From Lactobacillus sp. (GTDB taxonomy: Bacteria; Pseudomonadota; Alphaproteobacteria; RF32; CAG-239), in the NCBI GenBank assembly GCA_031263385.1, contig JAISFX010000053.1:1-5156 (forward strand): a stretch of DNA of 5,156 bases. Direction: 5' to 3'. The position numbers and the translations under genes are program-made. Numbering within the stretch: position 1 is the stretch's first letter; each line of letters opens with the position of its first letter. The notes below the pieces were generated by a model. That model was not told the origin of the DNA. It ran no database searches and saw only the letters and a program-made list of their open reading frames with translations. This document shows, piece after piece, positions 1 to 5,156 of the stretch.

Positions 1-140
1 GCCCAAGCTGTTAAGAAGGGCGTAGAAAAAGGCGTAGACACTGTTGTTAAAGCGGGACAGAAAAAGGTTAAACAGGTAGAAAAGGCTGGATTACACACTA
101 AATGGACTGTGAGAAAAGCCGTTAGAGACACTAAAAAGTT
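1..140 (+). repeat. 140-bp direct repeat, copy 1 (5' edge cut by window)
   Basis: Bases 1-140 match 484-623 at an offset of 483 bp (161 codons, in frame) with one mismatch: A at 97 against G at 580, changing ACT (Thr) to GCT (Ala). The match starts at the window edge, so the repeat probably extends upstream. Identity covers synonymous positions, which points to recent duplication or gene conversion within the gene. Confidence 0.95.
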
Positions 141-1035
141 GGTATCAGAAACCAAAAGAAAGATATCTAACAATGTGCTTGGTAATGTAATCCATGCAAA
201 GGCTACTTTTTATAGAAAAACTCGTGAGGCAAGAACCGCTGTATCAGACTTTGTTCAGAGAAACGTTAACGACTTTAAGGACAATGTTGTAGAGGGCGCT
301 AACAAGCTTAAAGAAAAAGCCGAGAATGCCGCTATCTGGGCACAACTTGGTGCTGAAACAGCTATTGGCATGACCAAAAAGAAAATTAAAGATGCCGGTG
401 GCAAGGTGGCAGAATTTGGTAAAAACGCTGTTAAAACAGCCGGAAAAGCTGGGGCTGTTGTGGTTGGCGGAGCTATCCTTGGGGCCCAAGCTGTTAAGAA
501 GGGCGTAGAAAAAGGCGTAGACACTGTTGTTAAAGCGGGACAGAAAAAGGTTAAACAGGTAGAAAAGGCTGGATTACACGCTAAATGGACTGTGAGAAAA
601 GCCGTTAGAGACACTAAAAAGTTCTTCAAAAAGGGAAATAAAAGTTTTTCTGAAAGAATTGCAAGCATTAAAAAAGCTCTTAAGCCTGAAAATATTGGAA
701 AGGCTGTGGGCAAAGGGTTGGCTACTGCCGGAAAGGCGATTAAGTCTGTAACAATTGATAAAGCTATCGAGTTTAGGAATAAGGCTGTTAAAACTATTGC
801 CGGAAGTAAGCTGGTTCAGAATATTAAGAGCTTTGGTAAGGGGTGTGCAAAAGCTTTTGCAGCAGCTCGAGAGGCCTATAATGAAGAAATGGGCAGACAA
901 AAAGAGCTTCGGGGCAAACAAAAAGAAGGCAATGTTGTTGATGGCAAGTTTGCAAAAACAAATACCGCTAACCCTCAAGGCAAAGTTGTACAGTTAAACC
1001 CTGCGGTTAGAAACGCTGCAGTAGGAAGGGGATAA
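1..1035 (+). CDS. Lysine/alanine-rich helical repeat protein, 5'-partial
   Basis: I do not recognise a family. The frame is open from the first base of the window, so the true start lies upstream; 344 codons and the TAA stop are visible. A GTG at 109 is not the start: the same codon and flanks recur at 592 inside the protein, and no Shine-Dalgarno precedes it. The protein is very rich in Lys, Ala, Val and Gly, with a single Cys and few prolines. Short related blocks such as KAVRDTKK, KNAVKTAGKA and NKAVKTIAG recur, which suggests long amphipathic helices of the kind seen in LEA, phasin or synuclein-like proteins (resemblance in style, not homology). Visible residues 1-46 recur almost exactly at 162-207. 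Residues about 150-164 form a Gly/Ala/Val patch (AGAVVVGGAILGAQA) that could be a glycine-zipper membrane segment. The last 40 residues are polar and probably disordered. The strong basic charge suits binding to nucleic acid, acidic lipid or an acidic partner. The next gene, 80 bases downstream, encodes a strongly acidic protein. Confidence 0.85.
   Translation, partial: AQAVKKGVEKGVDTVVKAGQKKVKQVEKAGLHTKWTVRKAVRDTKKLVSETKRKISNNVLGNVIHAKATFYRKTREARTAVSDFVQRNVNDFKDNVVEGANKLKEKAENAAIWAQLGAETAIGMTKKKIKDAGGKVAEFGKNAVKTAGKAGAVVVGGAILGAQAVKKGVEKGVDTVVKAGQKKVKQVEKAGLHAKWTVRKAVRDTKKFFKKGNKSFSERIASIKKALKPENIGKAVGKGLATAGKAIKSVTIDKAIEFRNKAVKTIAGSKLVQNIKSFGKGCAKAFAAAREAYNEEMGRQKELRGKQKEGNVVDGKFAKTNTANPQGKVVQLNPAVRNAAVGRG
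484..623 (+). repeat. 140-bp direct repeat, copy 2
   Basis: This is the second copy of the in-frame repeat inside the basic repeat protein gene. It encodes a helical block from AQAVKKGVEKG to KAVRDTKK. Similarity ends sharply after 623: copy 1 continues with LVSETKRK and copy 2 with FFKKGNKS. The Gly/Ala/Val patch immediately precedes this copy. Confidence 0.95.
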
Positions 1036-1044
1036 TTGTCTTTT

Positions 1045-1073
1045 TAGAATAATCTTTTATTAACATTTATAGT
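1045..1073 (+). promoter_or_regulatory. Possible sigma-70-type promoter for the acidic protein gene
   Basis: TATAGT at 1068-1073 matches the -10 consensus at five of six positions. The hexamer 17 bases upstream, TAGAAT at 1045-1050, is a poor -35. Transcription from here would start near 1080, almost exactly at the base of the hairpin at 1078-1112. The surrounding region is very AT-rich, so chance matches are expected, and TATATT at 1075-1080 is an alternative -10. Confidence 0.3.
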
Positions 1074-1077
1074 TTAT

Positions 1078-1112
1078 ATTAATCCTCAGTGTTAACTACA
1101 TTGAGGATTAAT
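1078..1112 (+). promoter_or_regulatory. Hairpin sequestering the ribosome-binding site of the acidic protein gene
   Basis: The arms ATTAATCCTCA (1078-1088) and TGAGGATTAAT (1102-1112) are perfect 11-base inverted repeats. The stem extends inward through a G-T pair (1089/1101) and three Watson-Crick pairs (1090-1092 with 1098-1100), leaving the five-base loop TAACT. That gives 15 pairs in total. The Shine-Dalgarno GAGGA (1103-1107) lies wholly in the 3' arm, paired with TCCTC (1083-1087), and the hairpin ends three bases before the ATG. In RNA this would block ribosome entry until melted or remodelled. An operator palindrome for a DNA-binding dimer is an alternative. A terminator for the upstream gene is less likely because the stem is AT-rich and only four T follow it. 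Confidence 0.7.
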
Positions 1113-1115
1113 TTT

Positions 1116-1520
1116 ATGGCTATTGAGAAAATTTTGGTAGACAGTTTTGAAATTTTAGAAAACGGCGACGAGGTAGGTATTTCTTTTCAGTTGAAAGAGG
1201 CTGCTCCTACAGAGGGTGAGTTTGTTTATGATGGTGGAAACTGCGCAATATTAATTAGAGACAACACTAAGGCTTTCTTGTTCACAAACATCATTCCTGA
1301 GCTTAGAGCAAAATTGGTTAATGCCAAGGAAATCATGATGCTTGAAGAAGAAGGAGAAGAGATTGTTAACTCTTATACTGTTGAAGTTAGAAAAGTTGAC
1401 AAGGTTCCTTTTGAGGACACTCTTACTGAAGATTTATATGAGCTTATGCTTGATCTTAGAGATGTGTACGGCGAAGAGGGTGTTGAAAGAATATCCAAAG
1501 AGTTGTGGGAAGTTAAATAG
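1116..1520 (+). CDS. Hypothetical acidic 134-residue protein
   Basis: I do not recognise a family. The start is set at ATG 1116 because GAGGA at 1103-1107 sits eight bases upstream. A GTG at 1089 in the same frame has no ribosome-binding site and lies inside the hairpin. The protein has roughly 32 Asp/Glu against 14 Lys/Arg. The N-terminal half (MAIEKILVDSFEILENG onward) looks like beta strands. The middle (residues about 58-83) looks helical and ends in a Glu cluster, LEEEGEE. The C-terminal 35 residues (TLTEDLYELMLDLRDVYGEEG onward) look like amphipathic helices. There is no signal peptide or membrane segment, so a soluble cytoplasmic protein is likely. It lies just downstream of the basic repeat gene on the same strand and may be a binding partner, chaperone or antagonist of it; that is inference from charge and position. 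Translation is probably controlled by the leader hairpin. Confidence 0.8.
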   Translation: MAIEKILVDSFEILENGDEVGISFQLKEAAPTEGEFVYDGGNCAILIRDNTKAFLFTNIIPELRAKLVNAKEIMMLEEEGEEIVNSYTVEVRKVDKVPFEDTLTEDLYELMLDLRDVYGEEGVERISKELWEVK

Positions 1521-1568
1521 TCCCGAGGCAGGGCGACATCTAAAAATAGCCTAGCTTGATAAGAATAT

Positions 1569-1605
1569 AAAAATAGACCCCTGATAGTATCGGGGGTTTA
1601 TTTTT
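1569..1605. terminator. Bidirectional intrinsic terminator between convergent genes
   Basis: The core stem pairs 1578-1585 with 1589-1596 (CCCC against GGGG, one T-G wobble) around the loop AGT. A-T rich pairs extend it outward to 1569/1605. On the plus strand it ends in TTTATTTTT (1597-1605); read on the minus strand it is followed by TCTATTTTTATA. It can therefore end both the 1116-1520 gene and the minus-strand gene at 1626-1889. Confidence 0.85.
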
Positions 1606-1625
1606 GTGATAAGTAATAAGAAAAT

Positions 1626-1889
1626 TTATTGGACCAAGCTGTCAATAAACTTATCTAAATCATCATTATTCAATATCTTGCCGTTCATAATTAAAGTACG
1701 GATTTGTTTTTTGGGCTGGTTTTCAGCAACATCTACTGACTGAGAAGCAGCTGCATCTATTACGGTTGCTGTGGCGTTTGTTTTAATCTCCTCAGCAGAG
1801 CCTGTGCTTACCGCTGCTACTGCTGGACCGCCTGCACCACGCAGCTTCTTTATCATTTCAATAGTTTCTTTAGAAGGCTTATCGTTCAT
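1626..1889 (-). CDS. Hypothetical 87-residue protein downstream of mnmE
   Basis: I do not recognise a family. The ATG at 1889 has a good Shine-Dalgarno, GGAGA (1896-1900), six bases upstream, and a TAA stop. The short N-terminus is helical and charged (MNDKPSKETIEMIKKLRG). It leads into a low-complexity Ala/Thr/Val/Ser stretch (residues about 20-58) that is probably disordered. The C-terminus (KKQIRTLIMNGKILNNDDLDKF and following) may form a small folded or binding motif. There is no Cys, no clear membrane segment and no known catalytic motif. It lies 74 bases after mnmE on the same strand but has its own promoter, so co-function with mnmE should not be assumed. The organisation, a linker plus a terminal motif, would suit a small adaptor, but that is speculative. 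The ribosome-binding site, promoter and terminator make it a credible gene. Confidence 0.7.
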   Translation of the reverse strand: MNDKPSKETIEMIKKLRGAGGPAVAAVSTGSAEEIKTNATATVIDAAASQSVDVAENQPKKQIRTLIMNGKILNNDDLDKFIDSLVQ

Positions 1890-1922
1890 AACCTATCTCC
1901 ATATTAGGATTCTTTTGCAGGA

Positions 1923-1931
1923 ATTATAGCA
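1923..1931 (-). promoter_or_regulatory. Extended -10 promoter for the 87-residue gene
   Basis: On the minus strand this reads TGCTATAAT: a perfect TATAAT (1923-1928) with the TG of an extended -10 element. No good -35 hexamer lies 16-18 bases upstream, which is typical of extended -10 promoters. Transcription would start near 1916, giving a leader of about 27 bases. The site is in the gap between the mnmE stop and this gene. Confidence 0.6.
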
Positions 1932-1963
1932 GCAAAATATGTAAGAATAGTTAATCGTTGAGA

Positions 1964-3304
1964 CTATTTACCAATACAGAAATCGCCAAAGATTTTATCT
2001 AAGATGTCGTCTATCTCTATTTTGCCGGTAATTTTGCCCAGTTCACGAGCAGCCAAGCGGATGTCTTCGGCTGATAACTCTATCTCTTTATCAAGATTGA
2101 AGCTGCTGAGATTGTCTACAGTGTTCTCTAGAGCTTGGCGGTAGCGGTGACGGGTGATTATCAGGCTTGAATTAGATGTAAAGCGCTCTTGAATGTTTTG
2201 GTAAAGGGCATCTAGCAGGTTATCTATTCCGTCTTTATCTTTGGCAGAAATTAAGATGTTATTGGCCTCTTTTGCGCCTAAACGCTGTTCAGAAGTTAAT
2301 TTATCACTTTTGTTGGCAACGTATAGAACGTTGTTTTTGAGTCGATTTTTGAGGTCGTCAAAGATGTGAACGGAGTCTTTAGAGGCATCAAACATGCACA
2401 AAACCAAGTCTGCATTGGTAATTTTTGAAAAGGTTATTTCTATGCCTTTCTTTTCAATCTCTTCTTCAGCCTCGCGGAGACCAGCGGTGTCTGTAAAAAT
2501 TACAGGATAGCCTTTAATATCTAGGTGGATATCTATGGCGTCGCGGGTGGTGCCTTCGATGTCTGAGACAATTGCAACCTCACGTTTGACTATTGTATTA
2601 AGAAGGCTCGACTTCCCAGCATTAGGCGGGCCAACGATAACGACCCTGAAGCCATCTCTTAGTCTTTCGCCAATATTGTCGGCTGACAGGTGCTCTTTGA
2701 TGTTGTCTTTTAGTTTAAATACACTGTCCAAAAGATTGCTCTTTATAGCCTCAGGGATATCTTCCTCGGGAAAATCTATATAGGCCTCTAAGTGGCTTAA
2801 AATGCCTATCATCTGTTCACGCCAGCCTTCATAAAGGTTCTTTAGGCTGCCTTCCATTTGGAGAAGGGCGTATTTTTGCTGTTCAGAGGTTTCGCTGTCA
2901 ATTAAATCTGCCAGACCTTCGGCCTCGGTCAAATCCATTTTGCCATTATAAAACGCCCTCTTAGAGAACTCTCCGGGCTCGGCAAGGCAATAGTCATCTA
3001 GTTTGGAAAGAGCTGAAACCACGCTTGAAATAACTGCTTTTGAGCCGTGAGTGTGAAGCTCTACAATATCTTCTCCGGTAAATGAGTTTGGAGACTGAAA
3101 GTATAACAAGAGGCATTTATCAAGTGTTGCACGTGAAACAGGGTCTGACAATGTGCAGAAATATGCATGACGCGGTTTTGGGCTTTTTGTATCTAAATCA
3201 GTCATTTGACTCACCACACTCAAAGCTTTGAGTCCGGAAACGCGGATAACCGCCACACCAGACTTACCAAAAACCGTTGATAGTGCATAGATCGTTTTAC
3301 TCAT
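1964..3304 (-). CDS. mnmE: tRNA modification GTPase MnmE (TrmE)
   Basis: MnmE works with MnmG to install the (carboxymethyl)aminomethyl group at C5 of wobble uridine 34 in certain tRNAs, using a methylene/formyl-folate one-carbon unit and GTP hydrolysis in the cytoplasm. At 446 residues the length is normal for the family. The N-terminal folate-binding domain begins TIYALSTVFGKSGVAVIRVSG, which fixes the start at 3304. The helical domain follows, with the G domain inserted in it: P-loop GPPNAGKS (225-232), GTTRD of G2 (251-255), DTAG of G3 (272-275), NKSD of G4 (331-334) and SAK of G5 (353-355). The C-terminus is the family signature CIGK, with Cys443 in the conserved position. All key motifs are intact, so it should be active. 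The second P-loop residue is Pro where Arg is common. The Shine-Dalgarno is weak (AATAAG just before ATG). mnmG is not in the window. Confidence 0.98.
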   Translation of the reverse strand: MSKTIYALSTVFGKSGVAVIRVSGLKALSVVSQMTDLDTKSPKPRHAYFCTLSDPVSRATLDKCLLLYFQSPNSFTGEDIVELHTHGSKAVISSVVSALSKLDDYCLAEPGEFSKRAFYNGKMDLTEAEGLADLIDSETSEQQKYALLQMEGSLKNLYEGWREQMIGILSHLEAYIDFPEEDIPEAIKSNLLDSVFKLKDNIKEHLSADNIGERLRDGFRVVIVGPPNAGKSSLLNTIVKREVAIVSDIEGTTRDAIDIHLDIKGYPVIFTDTAGLREAEEEIEKKGIEITFSKITNADLVLCMFDASKDSVHIFDDLKNRLKNNVLYVANKSDKLTSEQRLGAKEANNILISAKDKDGIDNLLDALYQNIQERFTSNSSLIITRHRYRQALENTVDNLSSFNLDKEIELSAEDIRLAARELGKITGKIEIDDILDKIFGDFCIGK

Positions 3305-3335
3305 CTTATTAAATCTTTTTTTATTTGTTTGGGTT

Positions 3336-3341
3336 ATTATG
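3336..3341 (-). promoter_or_regulatory. Possible -10 element for mnmE in the divergent intergenic region
   Basis: The 67-base gap (3305-3371) between divergent mnmE and the methyltransferase gene must hold promoters for both. On the minus strand CATAAT at 3336-3341 matches -10 at five of six positions, but no convincing -35 lies 16-18 bases upstream. The overlapping plus-strand TATTAT (3335-3340) is the equivalent candidate for the methyltransferase. Both are weak calls. Confidence 0.25.
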
Positions 3342-3371
3342 CAACATAACTGTTAAAGAAAGGTTTGGTTT

Positions 3372-3938
3372 ATGGAGACTTTTGCCCTCGTTTTCAACAT
3401 TATCGTTGCCATACTTGTTGTTGCTTTTACCATTTATATTTGGACTTGTCTATTAATAAGTAAAGGTGGGAAACGCCCGCCCTTTATACCTTCTATCGGT
3501 AAAGAGAAGAAGATTATTATAGAAAAAGCTTCGGAATACATTACCAAGTCAAAAAAGAAAATGAAGATTATGGACCCGGGGTGCGGTAGCGGAAGCTTGC
3601 TTTTGCCTTTGGCAGAGAAATTTGGTAAGCATAATTTTGTGGGTATCGATTTGGGCATAATTCCATATAACCTGATTAAGAAAAAATCTGAGCATTTGAA
3701 AAATGTAGAAGTTTATAATGATGACATGTTCAAACATTCATTCAAAGATGTGGATTTGATTGTTTGTTTTTTTACTTCGCAATTTGCACCGATGTTTTCT
3801 GAAAAAGTTTTGAAAGATGCAAAAAAGGGTTGTGTGATAATTTCTAATTCTACAGAGCTTCCAAACTTAAAATTGATAGAAAAAATCCCTTTCCGAAGCT
3901 GGTTTTTTAAAAGCTATGTGTATGTATATAGAATCTAG
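3372..3938 (+). CDS. Membrane-anchored class I SAM-dependent methyltransferase, FAM173-like
   Basis: The product is probably a SAM-dependent methyltransferase tethered to the inner membrane. Residues about 5-29 form one hydrophobic helix. A basic stretch and PPFIPS (36-41) come next. The Rossmann fold follows: motif I DPGCGSGS (68-75), the acidic post-I residue in GIDLG (Asp93), a motif II-like DD (117-118), and the strand VDLIVCFF (127-134). The order of a membrane helix, a PF(I/V)P(S/T) segment and then a compact fold resembles the FAM173 lysine methyltransferases (mitochondrial ANTKMT and ATPSCKMT) and their prokaryotic relatives. That assignment is inferred, so the substrate is unknown. 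The 188-residue length suits this small group. GAAAGG (3358-3363), eight bases before the ATG, supports the start. The gene is divergent from mnmE and 134 bases upstream of the aspartokinase-like gene, with no clear terminator between. Confidence 0.85.
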   Translation: METFALVFNIIVAILVVAFTIYIWTCLLISKGGKRPPFIPSIGKEKKIIIEKASEYITKSKKKMKIMDPGCGSGSLLLPLAEKFGKHNFVGIDLGIIPYNLIKKKSEHLKNVEVYNDDMFKHSFKDVDLIVCFFTSQFAPMFSEKVLKDAKKGCVIISNSTELPNLKLIEKIPFRSWFFKSYVYVYRI

Positions 3939-4072
3939 GTTTTAAGACTCTTGGAGAGGTTTGAGGGTGTTTTGTGTGTCTTTTATCGTTTTGGGTTTGA
4001 AACATCTCTGTATGAGCTTAAAACGAAGGTGTGGTCTAAGTCTTTAGTTTCTGCGGGAGAGAGGGGTCTTTT

Positions 4073-5152
4073 ATGAAGAAATTGGTGATTTTGAAATTTG
4101 GCGGAACATCTATGGGCGATTATGTCTCTGTAGGAAAGAATTTGCCTCATCTTGTAAAAATTATAAAACGTTATCAAAAAGAGTTTGAAAATGTGGTGGT
4201 GGTTTGTTCTGCATTGGCAGGTGAGACCCGACGACTTAAAGCTACGGCTGACGGATTGGGTCTGAATGCTAAAGAAAGAGACAGGGTTTTGGCGCATGGA
4301 GAAAGTTACTCATCATCTCTGTTGGGGGACTTTTTGGTATCGTGCGGGGTTAAAGCCGAGGTTTTGGGCGGAGAAAAGCTCCCGATACTTACAAACAGCG
4401 TTTTCGGCAGGGCGGATATCAAGGATGTTGATGTTAAAGCAATAAACCAAAGTCTTAAAAAAGGAAATGTCGTCATTGTTCCCGGATTTATAGGTAGAGA
4501 TAAAAATGGAGATTTCACAACGCTTGGATTTGACGGGTCTGACACTACTGCGGTGAGTATTGCATCGTGGATGAAGGCCGACAAGGTGTGCTTGTTTAAG
4601 GATGTGAACGGAATATATTCTGCCAACCCTAAAAAGGCTAAGGCTCAAAAATATGACGAGATATCCTTGGATGATATGTATATCTTTGCCAGATGCGGGG
4701 CGATGATTGTGCACCCTAAAGCCATACAAACAGCCTTGCAAAACAAGTTTGATATTCATATTATACCGACTTTTGGTGATGGCGCAGGTAGTATTATAAC
4801 TAATAAATGTCCAAGCAAGGATATTATTGGTGTGGGGTATTATGAGGACAACAACGGAGAGATTACTGTATCGGTTGTTGGTAATGACTTAAAAAGTATT
4901 AAAGATAGGTTGGTTAAAAAGTTTAAGGAAAAAGGTATTGATATTGAGCTTAAAGATGACAACAAATCTAGCAAGCACATTGATTTTAGGCTAAACAAAA
5001 AGGAGCAGCTTGATGGGGTTGTTAAGCTAGCTCACAGGCTTTGCGGTCTTGATATGCCTGATTTTACATTCGTATCTAACCTCAAAGATAAAGATCAGAT
5101 ATCTTATGACCCATCTTTGAAAAGCACTGAGCACAGGAGTTATAAGAAATAA
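4073..5152 (+). CDS. Aspartate kinase family protein (LysC-like), atypical
   Basis: By family this would phosphorylate aspartate with ATP, the first step to lysine, threonine and methionine. The amino-acid kinase domain covers residues about 1-243. It shows KFGGTS (8-13), SALAGET (46-52), HGE (75-77), PGFIG (137-141), GSDTTA (155-160), the nucleotide-side FKDVNGIYSANP (175-186) and CGAMIVHPKA (208-217). Spacing from Phe139 to the TTLG motif matches E. coli LysC exactly. On that alignment residue 153 is Phe where LysC has Arg198, which binds the aspartate alpha-carboxylate, and residue 154 is Asp where LysC has Gly. Only about 115 residues follow the kinase domain, with one recognisable ACT-like unit (about 263-327) instead of two. 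At 359 residues it is shorter than the usual 400-450. GAGG at 4061-4064 sets the start. It may be a divergent aspartokinase or a paralogue acting on another acid, so no symbol is assigned. Confidence 0.85.
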   Translation: MKKLVILKFGGTSMGDYVSVGKNLPHLVKIIKRYQKEFENVVVVCSALAGETRRLKATADGLGLNAKERDRVLAHGESYSSSLLGDFLVSCGVKAEVLGGEKLPILTNSVFGRADIKDVDVKAINQSLKKGNVVIVPGFIGRDKNGDFTTLGFDGSDTTAVSIASWMKADKVCLFKDVNGIYSANPKKAKAQKYDEISLDDMYIFARCGAMIVHPKAIQTALQNKFDIHIIPTFGDGAGSIITNKCPSKDIIGVGYYEDNNGEITVSVVGNDLKSIKDRLVKKFKEKGIDIELKDDNKSSKHIDFRLNKKEQLDGVVKLAHRLCGLDMPDFTFVSNLKDKDQISYDPSLKSTEHRSYKK

Positions 5153-5156
5153 ATGA

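Noticed and set aside
109..111. GTG as start of the basic repeat protein
   Set aside because: The frame is open upstream to base 1, no Shine-Dalgarno precedes it, and the identical sequence at 592 is internal to the protein.
244..978. Open frames on the minus strand opposite the repeat protein
   Set aside because: They mirror the Lys/Ala codon bias of the plus-strand gene and give Phe/Ser/Leu-rich products with no ribosome-binding site; the plus frame shows in-frame repeats.
1089..1115. Nine-residue N-terminal extension of the acidic protein from GTG 1089
   Set aside because: It lies in the hairpin loop region and lacks a ribosome-binding site; ATG 1116 has GAGGA at ideal spacing.
1342..1554. 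70-residue plus-strand frame inside the acidic protein gene
   Set aside because: It is an overlapping frame with no Shine-Dalgarno, and the 1116-1520 frame accounts for the region.
1908..1926. Small inverted repeat near the promoter of the 87-residue gene
   Set aside because: Only four pairs (ATTC/GAAT), which is expected by chance in AT-rich DNA.
2535..2783. Plus-strand frame inside mnmE
   Set aside because: It is antisense to the conserved G domain of MnmE and has no independent support.
3434..3737. Minus-strand frames opposite the methyltransferase
   Set aside because: They are antisense to the conserved SAM-binding motif and show no start signals.
3939..4072. Lysine riboswitch or attenuator upstream of the aspartokinase-like gene
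   Set aside because: The gap is only 134 bases, shorter than a typical lysine riboswitch. I see no conserved core, and the best pairing (3953-3962 with 4000-4009) has a mismatch and a 37-base loop. There is also no terminator and no clear promoter.
3983..4759. Minus-strand frames opposite the aspartokinase-like gene and its leader
   Set aside because: They are antisense to conserved kinase motifs, and the products look like back-translation shadows.

Overview
The window is AT-rich bacterial DNA with four transcription blocks. The universal tRNA-modification gene mnmE, an aspartokinase-family gene and ordinary Shine-Dalgarno spacing mark it as chromosomal. An uncultured or host-associated Gram-negative, possibly an alphaproteobacterium, is a plausible source. 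That is an impression from protein style only; no rRNA or other marker here settles it. I see no insertion sequence, tRNA, rRNA, CRISPR array or phage gene.

Layout. Bases 1-1035 (+) are the 3' part of a gene for a lysine/alanine-rich, probably all-helical repeat protein whose start lies upstream of the window. Its coding sequence holds a 140-bp direct repeat with one mismatch. Bases 1116-1520 (+) encode a 134-residue acidic protein of unknown function. Its ribosome-binding site lies inside a 15-bp hairpin. A bidirectional intrinsic terminator at 1569-1605 separates this block from the convergent minus-strand block. That block is mnmE (3304 to 1964) followed by an 87-residue hypothetical gene (1889 to 1626), which has its own extended -10 promoter. 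Divergently from mnmE, the plus strand carries a membrane-anchored class I SAM-dependent methyltransferase (3372-3938). It is followed by an aspartokinase-family protein (4073-5152) with an unusual active site and a shortened regulatory region. The window ends at a possible start codon for a further gene.

How the genes relate. MnmE is housekeeping (tRNA wobble-uridine modification with MnmG). The aspartokinase-like gene would normally start the lysine/threonine/methionine pathway, but it has Phe where the aspartate-binding Arg is expected. The least explained part is the left end: a strongly basic repeat protein directly upstream of a strongly acidic small protein under apparent translational control. 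That pair is the best candidate for an undescribed system, but the case rests on charge, adjacency and the hairpin, not on homology. No gene between 1521 and 5152 clearly ties functionally to that pair.
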